Below are positions 1 through 5,128 of a stretch of DNA of 5,128 nucleotides, piece after piece; the stretch's first letter is position 1; each line of letters begins with the position of its first letter. The DNA lies in assembly GCA_902773445.1 (NCBI GenBank), contig CACYEU010000241.1:1-5128 (forward strand), written 5' to 3'. The position numbers and the translations under genes were made by a program. Origin of the DNA: an uncultured Lachnospiraceae bacterium. Lineage in GTDB: Bacteria; Bacillota; Clostridia; Lachnospirales; Lachnospiraceae. The notes under the pieces were generated by a model. That model saw only the letters and a program-made list of their open reading frames with translations, did not search any database and was not told the origin of the DNA.

Positions 1-930
1 CGTATCGATATTCTGAAGGTTCACGCGAAAGGCGTTCATCTCGATGAGACCGTTGATTTCCACGAGATCGCGCTTGCGACAAGCGGCGCAGTCGGTTCCG
101 ACCTTGCCAATATGATCAACGAGGCCGCGATCGCGGCAGTCAAACACGGCAGAAACGCGGTATCGCAGGCAGATATGTTCGAAGCGGTCGAAGTCGTGCT
201 GGTCGGCAAGGAGAAAAAGGACCGCGTGATGAGCAAGGAAGAGCGCAGGATCGTCTCGTACCACGAGGTCGGTCACGCGCTGGTCGCGGCGCTTCAGAAA
301 GACGCTGAGCCGGTCCAGAAGATCACGATCGTCCCGCGTACGATGGGTGCTCTCGGCTACGTCATGCAGACGCCGGAGGAAGAAAAATTCCTCAATACCG
401 AGAAAGAGTTAAAGGCGATGCTTGTCAATACCCTGGCAGGTCGCGCGGCCGAGGAGATCGTCTTTGATACGGTCACGACCGGCGCCTCCAACGATATCGA
501 GAAGGCGACAAAGGTCGCGCGCTCGATGATCACACAGTACGGTATGTCGAAAGAGTTCGGTCTGATCGGCCTTGAAAAGGAAGGCAGCCGCTATCTCGAC
601 GGACGCCCGGTGAGCAACTGTTCGCCCGAGACCGAGACCGCCATCGACAAGGAGATCATGCGGATGCTCAAGGAGGCCTACGAAGAGGCCAAGCGCCTGC
701 TTTCGGAGAACCGGCCGGTCCTCGACAAGATCGCCGCCTTCCTGATCGAGAAGGAGACGATCACCGGCAAAGAATTCATGGATATCTTCCATGCTGAGAA
801 AGGAATCGATCCGAATGCCAAGAAAGAACCGGAGGAGCGTATCGCGATGAAGGAAGTCGAGGGATACGAACTGCCCGAGCTTAAATACCCGGATGAGAAA
901 AAGCCGGAGGATGACAGTAATCAGGAATAA
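1..930 (+). CDS. ftsH: ATP-dependent zinc metalloprotease FtsH, C-terminal part (5' end outside window)
   Basis: FtsH is a membrane-anchored hexameric AAA+ protease that unfolds and degrades misfolded membrane proteins and short-lived cytosolic regulators. The window opens in frame, and 309 residues are visible of a usual 600-700. Residues 1 to about 75 are the end of the AAA+ module: an RIDILKVHAK segment, then the lid motif SGAVGSDLANMINEAA at 28-43. The M41 peptidase domain follows. Its zinc motif HEVGH is at residues 88-92 (bases 262-276), with Val where HEAGH is most common; the two His bind zinc and Glu is the catalytic base. The third ligand is Asp165 in TTGASNDIEKAT (Asp codon 493-495). 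The tail after about residue 270 is highly charged and probably disordered. The transmembrane segments and Walker motifs lie upstream and cannot be checked. The gene ends in TAA and is followed by a terminator-like hairpin, so it probably closes its transcription unit. Confidence 0.97.
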   Translation, partial: RIDILKVHAKGVHLDETVDFHEIALATSGAVGSDLANMINEAAIAAVKHGRNAVSQADMFEAVEVVLVGKEKKDRVMSKEERRIVSYHEVGHALVAALQKDAEPVQKITIVPRTMGALGYVMQTPEEEKFLNTEKELKAMLVNTLAGRAAEEIVFDTVTTGASNDIEKATKVARSMITQYGMSKEFGLIGLEKEGSRYLDGRPVSNCSPETETAIDKEIMRMLKEAYEEAKRLLSENRPVLDKIAAFLIEKETITGKEFMDIFHAEKGIDPNAKKEPEERIAMKEVEGYELPELKYPDEKKPEDDSNQE

Positions 931-940
931 ACAAAACATT

Positions 941-971
941 GGGGCTGGCAGTTAAGCGCAGCCCCTTATTT
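941..971 (+). terminator. Intrinsic terminator-like hairpin after ftsH
   Basis: GGGGCTG (941-947) pairs perfectly with CAGCCCC (959-965). Two further G-C pairs (948-949 with 956-957) can form past a bulged G at 958, leaving the loop AGTTAA. A T-rich tail, TTATTT, follows immediately at 966-971, and an A-rich stretch precedes the stem. This is the form of a Rho-independent terminator, 10 bases after the ftsH stop. Its strength is inferred. The tail is interrupted by one A and runs almost directly into the next gene's ribosome binding site, so leaky termination is plausible. Confidence 0.8.
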
Positions 972-973
972 AT

Positions 974-979
974 GAGGGA
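974..979 (+). promoter_or_regulatory. Ribosome binding site fixing the start of the MEMO/AMMECR1 gene
   Basis: GAGGGA lies 7 bases before the ATG at 987. The frame is also open from a TTG at 939, but that codon has no Shine-Dalgarno sequence and a start there would place the terminator hairpin inside the gene. An ATG at 972 overlaps this site and has nothing suitable upstream. The ATG at 987 is therefore preferred. Confidence 0.75.
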
Positions 980-986
980 CCGGAAA

Positions 987-2435
987 ATGGATACAAGAAC
1001 ACAAAAAGAATCAGGTCAGATCCTCGCGGCGTTTATCGTCCCGCATCCGCCGCTGATCGTGCCGGCCGTCGGCCGGGGCGGGGAAGCGCAGATCGCGGAG
1101 ACGACAGCGGCCTATGAAAAAGCCGCGGAACAGATCGCAGCGTTCGCGCCCGATACGATCATCATCACGAGCCCGCACGCGACGATGTACGCGGACTATT
1201 TTCACATTTCACCGGGAAAGCGCGCGCACGGATCATTTGCGAACTTTGGTGCCCGCGAGGTGGCATTTGACGAGGAATATGATACCGAGCTGCGCGACCG
1301 CCTCTGTGATGAATGTGAGGCGGCCGGCATCGATGCGGGGACGCTCGGTGAGATCGAGCCGGCGCTTGACCACGGGACACTGGTACCGCTTTACTTTATC
1401 CGCAGGGCGATGGAAAAGGCGGATGCGCCGCAGTCTGTCCGGGATTTCCGGATCCTGCGCATCGGGCTGTCGGGTCAGCCGCTGACCGAACACTATAAGC
1501 TCGGCGTCAAGATCCGCAGGGCCGTCGAAGCACTTGGGCGCCGCGCTGTCTTTGTCGCAAGCGGCGACCTCTCACATAAGCTTCAGACATACGGACCTTA
1601 CGGATTCGCGCCTGAGGGACCGGAATATGATGCGCGTCTGATGGACGTCTGTTCACGCGCAGCGTTCGGTGAGCTGTTTGAATTTGACGAGACCTTCTGC
1701 GAGAAGGCAGCTGAGTGCGGTCACCGGTCGTTTGTCATCATGGCAGGAGCACTGGACGGGCGCGCGGTTGAAGCTGAAGTCTATGTACATCAGGATGTGA
1801 CAGGCGTCGGGTACGGAATTGCTTCATTCATACCGGGAGACAGAGATGACTCACGGCATTTCCTCGAGCAGTATCTGCGAAAGATCGAAGAGCAGACAGC
1901 TGCGGCGCGTGAGGATGAAGATCCGTATGTCGCGCTGGCCAGACAGTCGCTCGAAAGCTATATTCTGCAGAGAAAAAAGATTTCCGTAAAAGATGCACAG
2001 ATGCCGCTGACGGCGGAATTGACTGAGTCACAGGCCGGCGCATTTGTCTCGATCCACGAGTTCGGCAAACTGCGCGGCTGTATCGGAACGATCCTTCCGT
2101 GCTGCTCATGTCTTGCGGAAGAGATCATTGACAATGCCGTTTCCGCATCGACCCGCGATCCGCGCTTTTCGCCGATCACGGCCGATGAGCTGCCGTATCT
2201 TGATATCAATGTCGATGTGCTGACAACGCCCGAGCGGATCGAATCACGTGAAGAACTTGACGTTAAGCGTTACGGGGTGATCGTCACCTGCGGAGGGCGG
2301 CGCGGGCTGTTGCTGCCCGATCTTGACGGTGTCGACACGGTCGACCAGCAGATCTCGATCGCGATGCAAAAAGGCGGGATCAGATCGAACGAAAATTATG
2401 TACTTGACCGGTTTGAAGTGATCAGACACAAGTGA
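987..2435 (+). CDS. AmmeMemoRadiSam fusion protein: LigB/MEMO-like domain plus AMMECR1 domain
   Basis: The predicted protein has 482 residues with no signal peptide or membrane segment, so it is likely cytosolic. Residues about 12-284 form a class III extradiol dioxygenase (LigB)/MEMO-like domain. It shows VPHPPLIVP with His20, TSPHA with His64, LDHGT with His129, SGDLSH with His197 and ECGHRSF with Glu243, and closes with GVGYGIASF. A charged linker leads to an AMMECR1 domain from about 313 to the end. That domain has the hallmark LRGCIG at 362-367 (bases 2070-2087), DPRFSPI, the segment LDINVDVLT, and RRGLLLPDLDGVDT. Other organisms encode these two domains as separate proteins beside the same radical SAM enzyme. 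No reaction is established for the system to my knowledge. Ring-cleavage activity should not be assumed from the fold. The stop is 7 bases from the next gene, which strongly suggests co-expression. The start at 987 rests on its ribosome binding site and the upstream terminator. Domain calls are firm, the substrate is unknown. Confidence 0.93.
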   Translation: MDTRTQKESGQILAAFIVPHPPLIVPAVGRGGEAQIAETTAAYEKAAEQIAAFAPDTIIITSPHATMYADYFHISPGKRAHGSFANFGAREVAFDEEYDTELRDRLCDECEAAGIDAGTLGEIEPALDHGTLVPLYFIRRAMEKADAPQSVRDFRILRIGLSGQPLTEHYKLGVKIRRAVEALGRRAVFVASGDLSHKLQTYGPYGFAPEGPEYDARLMDVCSRAAFGELFEFDETFCEKAAECGHRSFVIMAGALDGRAVEAEVYVHQDVTGVGYGIASFIPGDRDDSRHFLEQYLRKIEEQTAAAREDEDPYVALARQSLESYILQRKKISVKDAQMPLTAELTESQAGAFVSIHEFGKLRGCIGTILPCCSCLAEEIIDNAVSASTRDPRFSPITADELPYLDINVDVLTTPERIESREELDVKRYGVIVTCGGRRGLLLPDLDGVDTVDQQISIAMQKGGIRSNENYVLDRFEVIRHK

Positions 2436-2437
2436 GG
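2434..2437 (+). promoter_or_regulatory. Ribosome binding site overlapping the upstream stop codon
   Basis: GAGG at 2434-2437 shares two bases with the TGA stop (2433-2435) of the fusion gene and sits 5 bases before the ATG at 2443. The overlap suggests that ribosomes finishing the first gene help start the second, which would give coupled output of the two proteins. The coupling is an inference from spacing. Confidence 0.6.
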
Positions 2438-2442
2438 CTGAC

Positions 2443-3309
2443 ATGGCGGTTTGCAATGTATGTTTCAGACATTGTCATATCGAAGAAGGAGATCTTGGTT
2501 TCTGCGGCGCGAGGACCTGCAGAGACGGCGAGATCGTTTGCGCGAATTACGGCAGGCTGACTGCGCTGGCACTCGATCCGATCGAGAAGAAGCCGCTCGC
2601 ACGATTCTGTCCGGGAAGCATGATCCTGTCAGTCGGCAGCTACGGCTGCAATCTGCGCTGCCCGTTCTGTCAGAACAGTGACATCTCGTGGTCGGACACG
2701 GCATTTTCAATGGCAAAAGGAACAGGTGTCCATACCATGAGCCCGGAAGAACTCGCGGCGATTGCGGACTCGTGCCGGAAAGACGGTAATATCGGCGTCG
2801 CATTTACCTACAATGAGCCGCTGATCGGATGGGAATACGTGCGCGATACCGCGAAACTCGTACACGGAATCGGCATGAAAAATGTCCTGGTCACGAACGG
2901 CACGGCTGAACTGGCGGTTCTGGAAGAGCTTCTTCCGTATATTGATGCGATGAATGTCGATTTCAAAGGGTTCGGCGAGGAGTATTACCGCCGGACACTC
3001 GGCGGCAGCAGGCAGCAGGTCATGGATTTTATTGAGCGCGCTGCCCGCGATTGTCATGTCGAGATCACAACGCTGATCGTCCCCGGGGAGAACGATTCCG
3101 AGGAAGAGATGCACGAGATCTCGGGCTGGATCGCGCAGATCAAAGACGGCGGCGGCAGCGTGATCGGCCGCGAAATCCCGCTTCATATCTCGCGGTTCTT
3201 CCCGCGCTTCCATATGACGGACCGGGCGGCGACCGATGTCAGATGGGTCTATCACCTTGCTGATATTGCGCGCGGAAATCTGACGCATGTGCTGACCGGA
3301 AACTGCTGA
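2443..3309 (+). CDS. amrS: AmmeMemoRadiSam system radical SAM enzyme (AmrS type)
   Basis: This 288-residue protein belongs to the radical SAM group related to pyruvate formate-lyase activating enzymes. The [4Fe-4S] cluster motif is CNLRCPFC, with Cys69, Cys73 and Cys76, preceded by the family signature ALALDPIEKKPL (41-52) and ILSVGSYG. Later family motifs are FTYNEP, VLVTNGT, MNVDFKGF, TTLIVPGEND and PLHISRFFPRFHMTD. The N-terminus has five more cysteines, Cys4, Cys7, Cys11, Cys21 and Cys26, in a pattern typical of AmrS and absent from the core domain. They may bind a second metal centre. The chain stops at HVLTGNC without the C-terminal CxxC pairs I recall from longer relatives. It is predicted to cleave S-adenosylmethionine to a 5'-deoxyadenosyl radical, but the radical's target is unknown. 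The upstream MEMO/AMMECR1 protein is the obvious candidate partner or substrate. It could be misannotated as a PflA-type activase, but no glycyl radical enzyme is nearby. Confidence 0.94.
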   Translation: MAVCNVCFRHCHIEEGDLGFCGARTCRDGEIVCANYGRLTALALDPIEKKPLARFCPGSMILSVGSYGCNLRCPFCQNSDISWSDTAFSMAKGTGVHTMSPEELAAIADSCRKDGNIGVAFTYNEPLIGWEYVRDTAKLVHGIGMKNVLVTNGTAELAVLEELLPYIDAMNVDFKGFGEEYYRRTLGGSRQQVMDFIERAARDCHVEITTLIVPGENDSEEEMHEISGWIAQIKDGGGSVIGREIPLHISRFFPRFHMTDRAATDVRWVYHLADIARGNLTHVLTGNC

Positions 3310-3336
3310 TCGGGGCGCGAAGTTCACGCACAGTTG

Positions 3337-3345
3337 TGTTATAAT
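3337..3345 (+). promoter_or_regulatory. Extended -10 promoter upstream of dapF
   Basis: TGTTATAAT is a perfect TATAAT hexamer (3340-3345) with the TGn extension. No convincing -35 hexamer stands 16-18 bases upstream, but extended -10 promoters of the main sigma factor often do without one. Transcription would start near 3352, giving a leader of about 65 bases before the dapF ATG. A short inverted repeat, CACA-GT-TGTG (3329-3338), overlaps the TG element and might be an operator, though this is weak. No terminator is visible between the radical SAM gene and this site, so read-through could add to expression. Confidence 0.65.
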
Positions 3346-3350
3346 GAAAT

Positions 3351-3363
3351 GACGCGATGCGTC
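3351..3363 (+). other. Small hairpin at the predicted 5' end of the dapF transcript
   Basis: GACGC (3351-3355) and GCGTC (3359-3363) form a 5-bp G-C-rich stem with loop GAT. No T-tract follows, so it is not a terminator. Its place at the predicted transcription start fits a 5' stabilising hairpin. Chance occurrence cannot be excluded for so short a stem. Confidence 0.35.
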
Positions 3364-3404
3364 GGTAAAATCATAAACTGGATTCGTATTTCAATTTGAC
3401 ATAC

Positions 3405-3410
3405 AGGGGG
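3405..3410 (+). promoter_or_regulatory. Ribosome binding site fixing the dapF start
   Basis: AGGGGG lies 6 bases before the ATG at 3417. The frame is also open from a TTG at 3396, but that would put this purine-rich site inside the gene and add seven residues ahead of the family's normal beginning, MKFTKMHGLGND. Confidence 0.8.
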
Positions 3411-3416
3411 AATCAT

Positions 3417-4316
3417 ATGAAATTCACAAAAATGCACGGACTCGGCAATGACTATGTCTATGTCAATCTGTTCGAAGAGACGGTCGATGATCCGTCAGCG
3501 GTTTCGATTGCAGTCAGTGACCGCCATTTCGGAATCGGATCGGACGGAATGATCATGATCGGTCCGTCTGAATGCGCTGATTTTGAGATGATCATGTACA
3601 ATGCGGACGGATCGCGCGGTGAAATGTGCGGCAACGGCATCCGCTGTGTCGGCAAATATGTCTATGACCACCGCATGACTGATAAGAAAGAGGTCAGCAT
3701 CGAGACACTCGGCGGCATCAAAGTACTTGCCCTGACAACCGATGACAATGATCTGGTCACACAGGTCAGAGTCGATATGGGTGCTCCGGTGCTTGAACCT
3801 TCAGAGATCCCGGTCGATCTGAGCAGGGCGGCGGGACCGGCTGAAGGAGCGGTCAATCCTGAGGGCGCAGCGGAATCTGACGCGGTATTGCCGAATGTCG
3901 GTGTTCCGATCGAGGTAAATGGTGAGACGGTGAATGTCACCTGCGTTTCGATGGGCAATCCGCACGCTGTGCGTTTTGTCGATGACACCAAGTCACTGGA
4001 TCTCGCGAAGATCGGTCCGGCCTATGAGAATCATCCGCTGTTCCCGAATCGCGTCAACACCGAATTTGCGCATGTTCTTGACCGAGAACATATCGATATG
4101 CGGGTCTGGGAGCGCGGGTCAGGTGAGACGATGGCCTGCGGGACCGGGGCCTGCGCGACAGCGGTCTCCGCGATCCTGAACGGCCTTGCGGATGACCATG
4201 TATTTATCAATCTGCTCGGCGGAACACTCGACATTTTCTGGGACCGCGCAGATACCGGGCATGTGTTTATGACCGGACCGGCCGTGACAGTATTTGACGG
4301 AGAGTGGGAGGAATAA
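3417..4316 (+). CDS. dapF: Diaminopimelate epimerase DapF
   Basis: DapF interconverts LL- and meso-diaminopimelate in the cytosol, without a cofactor, using two cysteines as acid and base. The meso product feeds lysine synthesis and is the cross-linking residue in many peptidoglycans. The 299-residue protein begins with KMHGLGNDYV. It carries the first catalytic Cys71 in NADGSRGEMCGNGIRC and the second, Cys241, in ETMACGTGACATA. Other family blocks are HFGIGSDG, VSMGNPHAV and FPNRVNTEF. It is about 25 residues longer than the 274-residue E. coli enzyme. The extra length falls at residues 136-159, an Ala/Gly/Glu/Pro-rich stretch that looks like a loop or domain linker, and the two cysteines are 170 apart instead of 144. 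All key residues remain, so activity is expected. The gene has its own extended -10 promoter and stops 2 bases before def, whose ribosome binding site lies in its last codons. No other lysine gene is in view. Confidence 0.97.
   Translation: MKFTKMHGLGNDYVYVNLFEETVDDPSAVSIAVSDRHFGIGSDGMIMIGPSECADFEMIMYNADGSRGEMCGNGIRCVGKYVYDHRMTDKKEVSIETLGGIKVLALTTDDNDLVTQVRVDMGAPVLEPSEIPVDLSRAAGPAEGAVNPEGAAESDAVLPNVGVPIEVNGETVNVTCVSMGNPHAVRFVDDTKSLDLAKIGPAYENHPLFPNRVNTEFAHVLDREHIDMRVWERGSGETMACGTGACATAVSAILNGLADDHVFINLLGGTLDIFWDRADTGHVFMTGPAVTVFDGEWEE
4306..4311 (+). promoter_or_regulatory. def ribosome binding site inside the end of dapF
   Basis: GGGAGG lies within the last codons of dapF, 7 bases before the ATG at 4319. 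It selects that ATG over the in-frame GTG at 4304, which overlaps the site itself. The arrangement implies coupled translation of dapF and def. Confidence 0.8.
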
Positions 4317-4318
4317 AG

Positions 4319-4810
4319 ATGGCAATCAGAACGATTCGTGAGATTGGGGATGATATCCTGACCAAGAAATGCAAAGTCGTCAAGGAGATGACACCGCGCC
4401 TCCAGACGCTGATCGACGATATGTTCGAGACGATGGCGGCAGCGCAGGGCGTCGGACTCGCCGCGCCTCAGGTCGGTATCCTCAAGCGTATCTGTGTGAT
4501 CGACGATTATGAACATGAACAGAAATATGTCCTGATCAATCCGGAGATCACGGAGACCGAGGGAGAACAGATCGGGCAGGAAGGATGCTTAAGTGTCCCG
4601 GGCAAGGCCGGCGATGTGAAACGTCCGATGAAAGTCACAGTCGAGGCATTCGATAGAGAAATGAAAAAGTTTACTTTGACAGGAGAAGGTTTACTGGCAA
4701 GGGCTATTTGCCATGAAACTGACCATCTGGATGGTGAACTGTATGTCGATAAAACGATCGACGGCATTTACGACGTGATGCCGCCTGAGGAAGAAGAGGA
4801 AGAAGAGTAA
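4319..4810 (+). CDS. def: Peptide deformylase
   Basis: Peptide deformylase removes the N-formyl group from new polypeptides as they leave the ribosome, using a metal ion, usually Fe2+. The 163-residue length is normal for the family. All three motifs are present: GVGLAAPQ at 44-51, EGCLS at 88-92 where Cys90 binds the metal, and HETDH at 132-136 where both His bind metal and Glu133 is catalytic. EGCLSVPGKAGDVKRP continues in the usual way. The C-terminus ends in seven consecutive glutamates (157-163), which belong to no catalytic motif. Bases 4651-4740, covering the strand and helix with HETDH, are markedly lower in GC than the rest of the gene and use different synonymous codons. The gene begins 2 bases after dapF and precedes fmt, the enzyme of the opposite reaction, a classic pairing. 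Confidence 0.97.
   Translation: MAIRTIREIGDDILTKKCKVVKEMTPRLQTLIDDMFETMAAAQGVGLAAPQVGILKRICVIDDYEHEQKYVLINPEITETEGEQIGQEGCLSVPGKAGDVKRPMKVTVEAFDREMKKFTLTGEGLLARAICHETDHLDGELYVDKTIDGIYDVMPPEEEEEEE
4787..4807 (+). repeat. Short tandem repeat encoding a seven-glutamate tail in Def
   Basis: The nine-base unit GAGGAAGAA occurs twice in tandem and is followed by a further GAG, directly before the def TAA. It encodes seven Glu codons. Such a unit can gain or lose copies by slippage without frameshift, so tail length may vary between strains. The tract also resembles Shine-Dalgarno sequence and might slow ribosomes at the end of def. Confidence 0.8.
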
Positions 4811-4829
4811 ACATTTACCGGAAAAGAGT

Positions 4830-4834
4830 AGGAG
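4830..4834 (+). promoter_or_regulatory. Ribosome binding site of fmt
   Basis: AGGAG stands 7 bases before the ATG at 4842, in the 31-base gap after def. No promoter or terminator is visible in that gap, so fmt is probably read from the same transcript as def. Confidence 0.75.
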
Positions 4835-4841
4835 TCAGTTG

Positions 4842-5128
4842 ATGCGGATCATTTTCATGGGAACGCCGGATTTTGCGACCGGCACACTGGACGCGCTGAT
4901 TGAGGCAGGACACGAGATCGCTCTTGTCGTTACGCAGCCGGACAAACCAGGCAACCGCGGGAAAATGCAGCCTCCGGCCGTCAAACAGCTCGCCGAACAG
5001 CGCGGACTGCCTGTCTTTCAGCCTGTCAAAGTCCGTGAACCGGAGGCGATCCGGGTCCTGCGCGAACAGAATGCCGATATGATCGTCGTCGTTGCGTTCG
5101 GTCAGATCCTCCCGCAGGAGATCCTTGA
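4842..5128 (+). CDS. fmt: Methionyl-tRNA formyltransferase, N-terminal part (3' end outside window)
   Basis: Fmt transfers a formyl group from 10-formyltetrahydrofolate to methionyl initiator tRNA, producing fMet-tRNA for translation initiation. The first 95 residues of about 310 are visible, and the window ends in the middle of a codon. The start MRIIFMGTPDFA is the canonical beginning of the Rossmann-like formyltransferase domain. It is followed by VVTQPDKP at 29-36, a variant of the basic loop with PGNRGK at 36-41, AVKQLA at 46-51 and VVAFGQILP at 83-91. The catalytic Asn-His-Asp residues lie beyond the window and cannot be confirmed. The start is supported by AGGAG 7 bases upstream. It sits directly behind def, the usual genomic partner. 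Confidence 0.96.
   Translation, partial: MRIIFMGTPDFATGTLDALIEAGHEIALVVTQPDKPGNRGKMQPPAVKQLAEQRGLPVFQPVKVREPEAIRVLREQNADMIVVVAFGQILPQEIL

Noticed and set aside
1..930. GATC occurs about 14 times in 930 bases, roughly four times the chance expectation
   Set aside because: Nearly all cases arise where an ATC isoleucine codon follows a codon ending in G, so codon preference explains them. No clustering suggests an origin or methylation-controlled site.
409..939. Open frame of 176 codons on the minus strand across ftsH
   Set aside because: It is antisense to conserved FtsH sequence, with a low-complexity Leu/Arg/Asp-rich translation and no recognised motif.
939..986. Upstream TTG start for the MEMO/AMMECR1 gene, adding 16 residues
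   Set aside because: The added codons are the ftsH terminator hairpin and the gene's own ribosome binding site. The ATG at 987 has a well-spaced Shine-Dalgarno sequence.
2707..3327. Long open frame of about 200 codons on the minus strand across the radical SAM gene
   Set aside because: It lies opposite a gene with strong family motifs. The translation has no recognisable domain, and such frames are common opposite GC-rich codons.
3310..3336. Possible terminator after the radical SAM gene
   Set aside because: Only 3-4 bp pairings can be drawn and no T-tract follows, so no terminator is supported.
3396..3401. Perfect TTGACA hexamer read as a -35 box before dapF
   Set aside because: The region 17 bases downstream (3419-3424, GAAATT) is not a -10 box, and transcription would start inside the coding sequence. 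It is probably chance.
4676..4681. TTGACA inside def as a -35 box for fmt
   Set aside because: No TATAAT-like sequence occurs at 16-18 bases; AAGGGC is found at the 17-base spacing.

Overview
The window is a gene-dense, all-plus-strand stretch of a moderately GC-rich bacterial chromosome. Gene content and protein style suggest a Gram-positive anaerobe of the Bacillota, class Clostridia. The FtsH carries the HEVGH variant and the lid sequence GAVGSDL, and the MEMO-like and AMMECR1 domains are fused in one protein. Both remind me of Lachnospiraceae-type genomes. That placement is from recognition only, without a database search.

Region 1 (1-971): the 3' part of ftsH, the membrane AAA+ zinc protease, closed by a strong intrinsic-terminator-like hairpin. 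Region 2 (974-3309): a tight two-gene operon. Its first gene is a LigB/MEMO-like plus AMMECR1 fusion and its second is a radical SAM enzyme, together forming the 'AmmeMemoRadiSam' set. The set is conserved widely, but I know of no established biochemical role, so it is the best candidate here for an undescribed system. Its start codon lies only about 20 bases past the terminator hairpin and no promoter is visible between, so it may depend on read-through from ftsH. Region 3 (3310-5128): an 86-base gap holds a good extended -10 promoter, then dapF, def and the start of fmt follow with spacings of 2 and 31 bases.

In region 3, dapF makes meso-diaminopimelate for peptidoglycan and lysine. Def and Fmt are the two enzymes that remove and add the formyl group of initiator methionine. 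The layout predicts joint transcription of dapF, def and fmt. Details worth attention are a roughly 25-residue insertion in DapF, a low-GC patch with different codon choice around the active-site helix of Def, a run of seven glutamates closing Def, and an N-terminal cysteine cluster in the radical SAM enzyme. No RNA gene, mobile element, CRISPR array or origin was seen, and no gene-free stretch exceeds about 110 bases.
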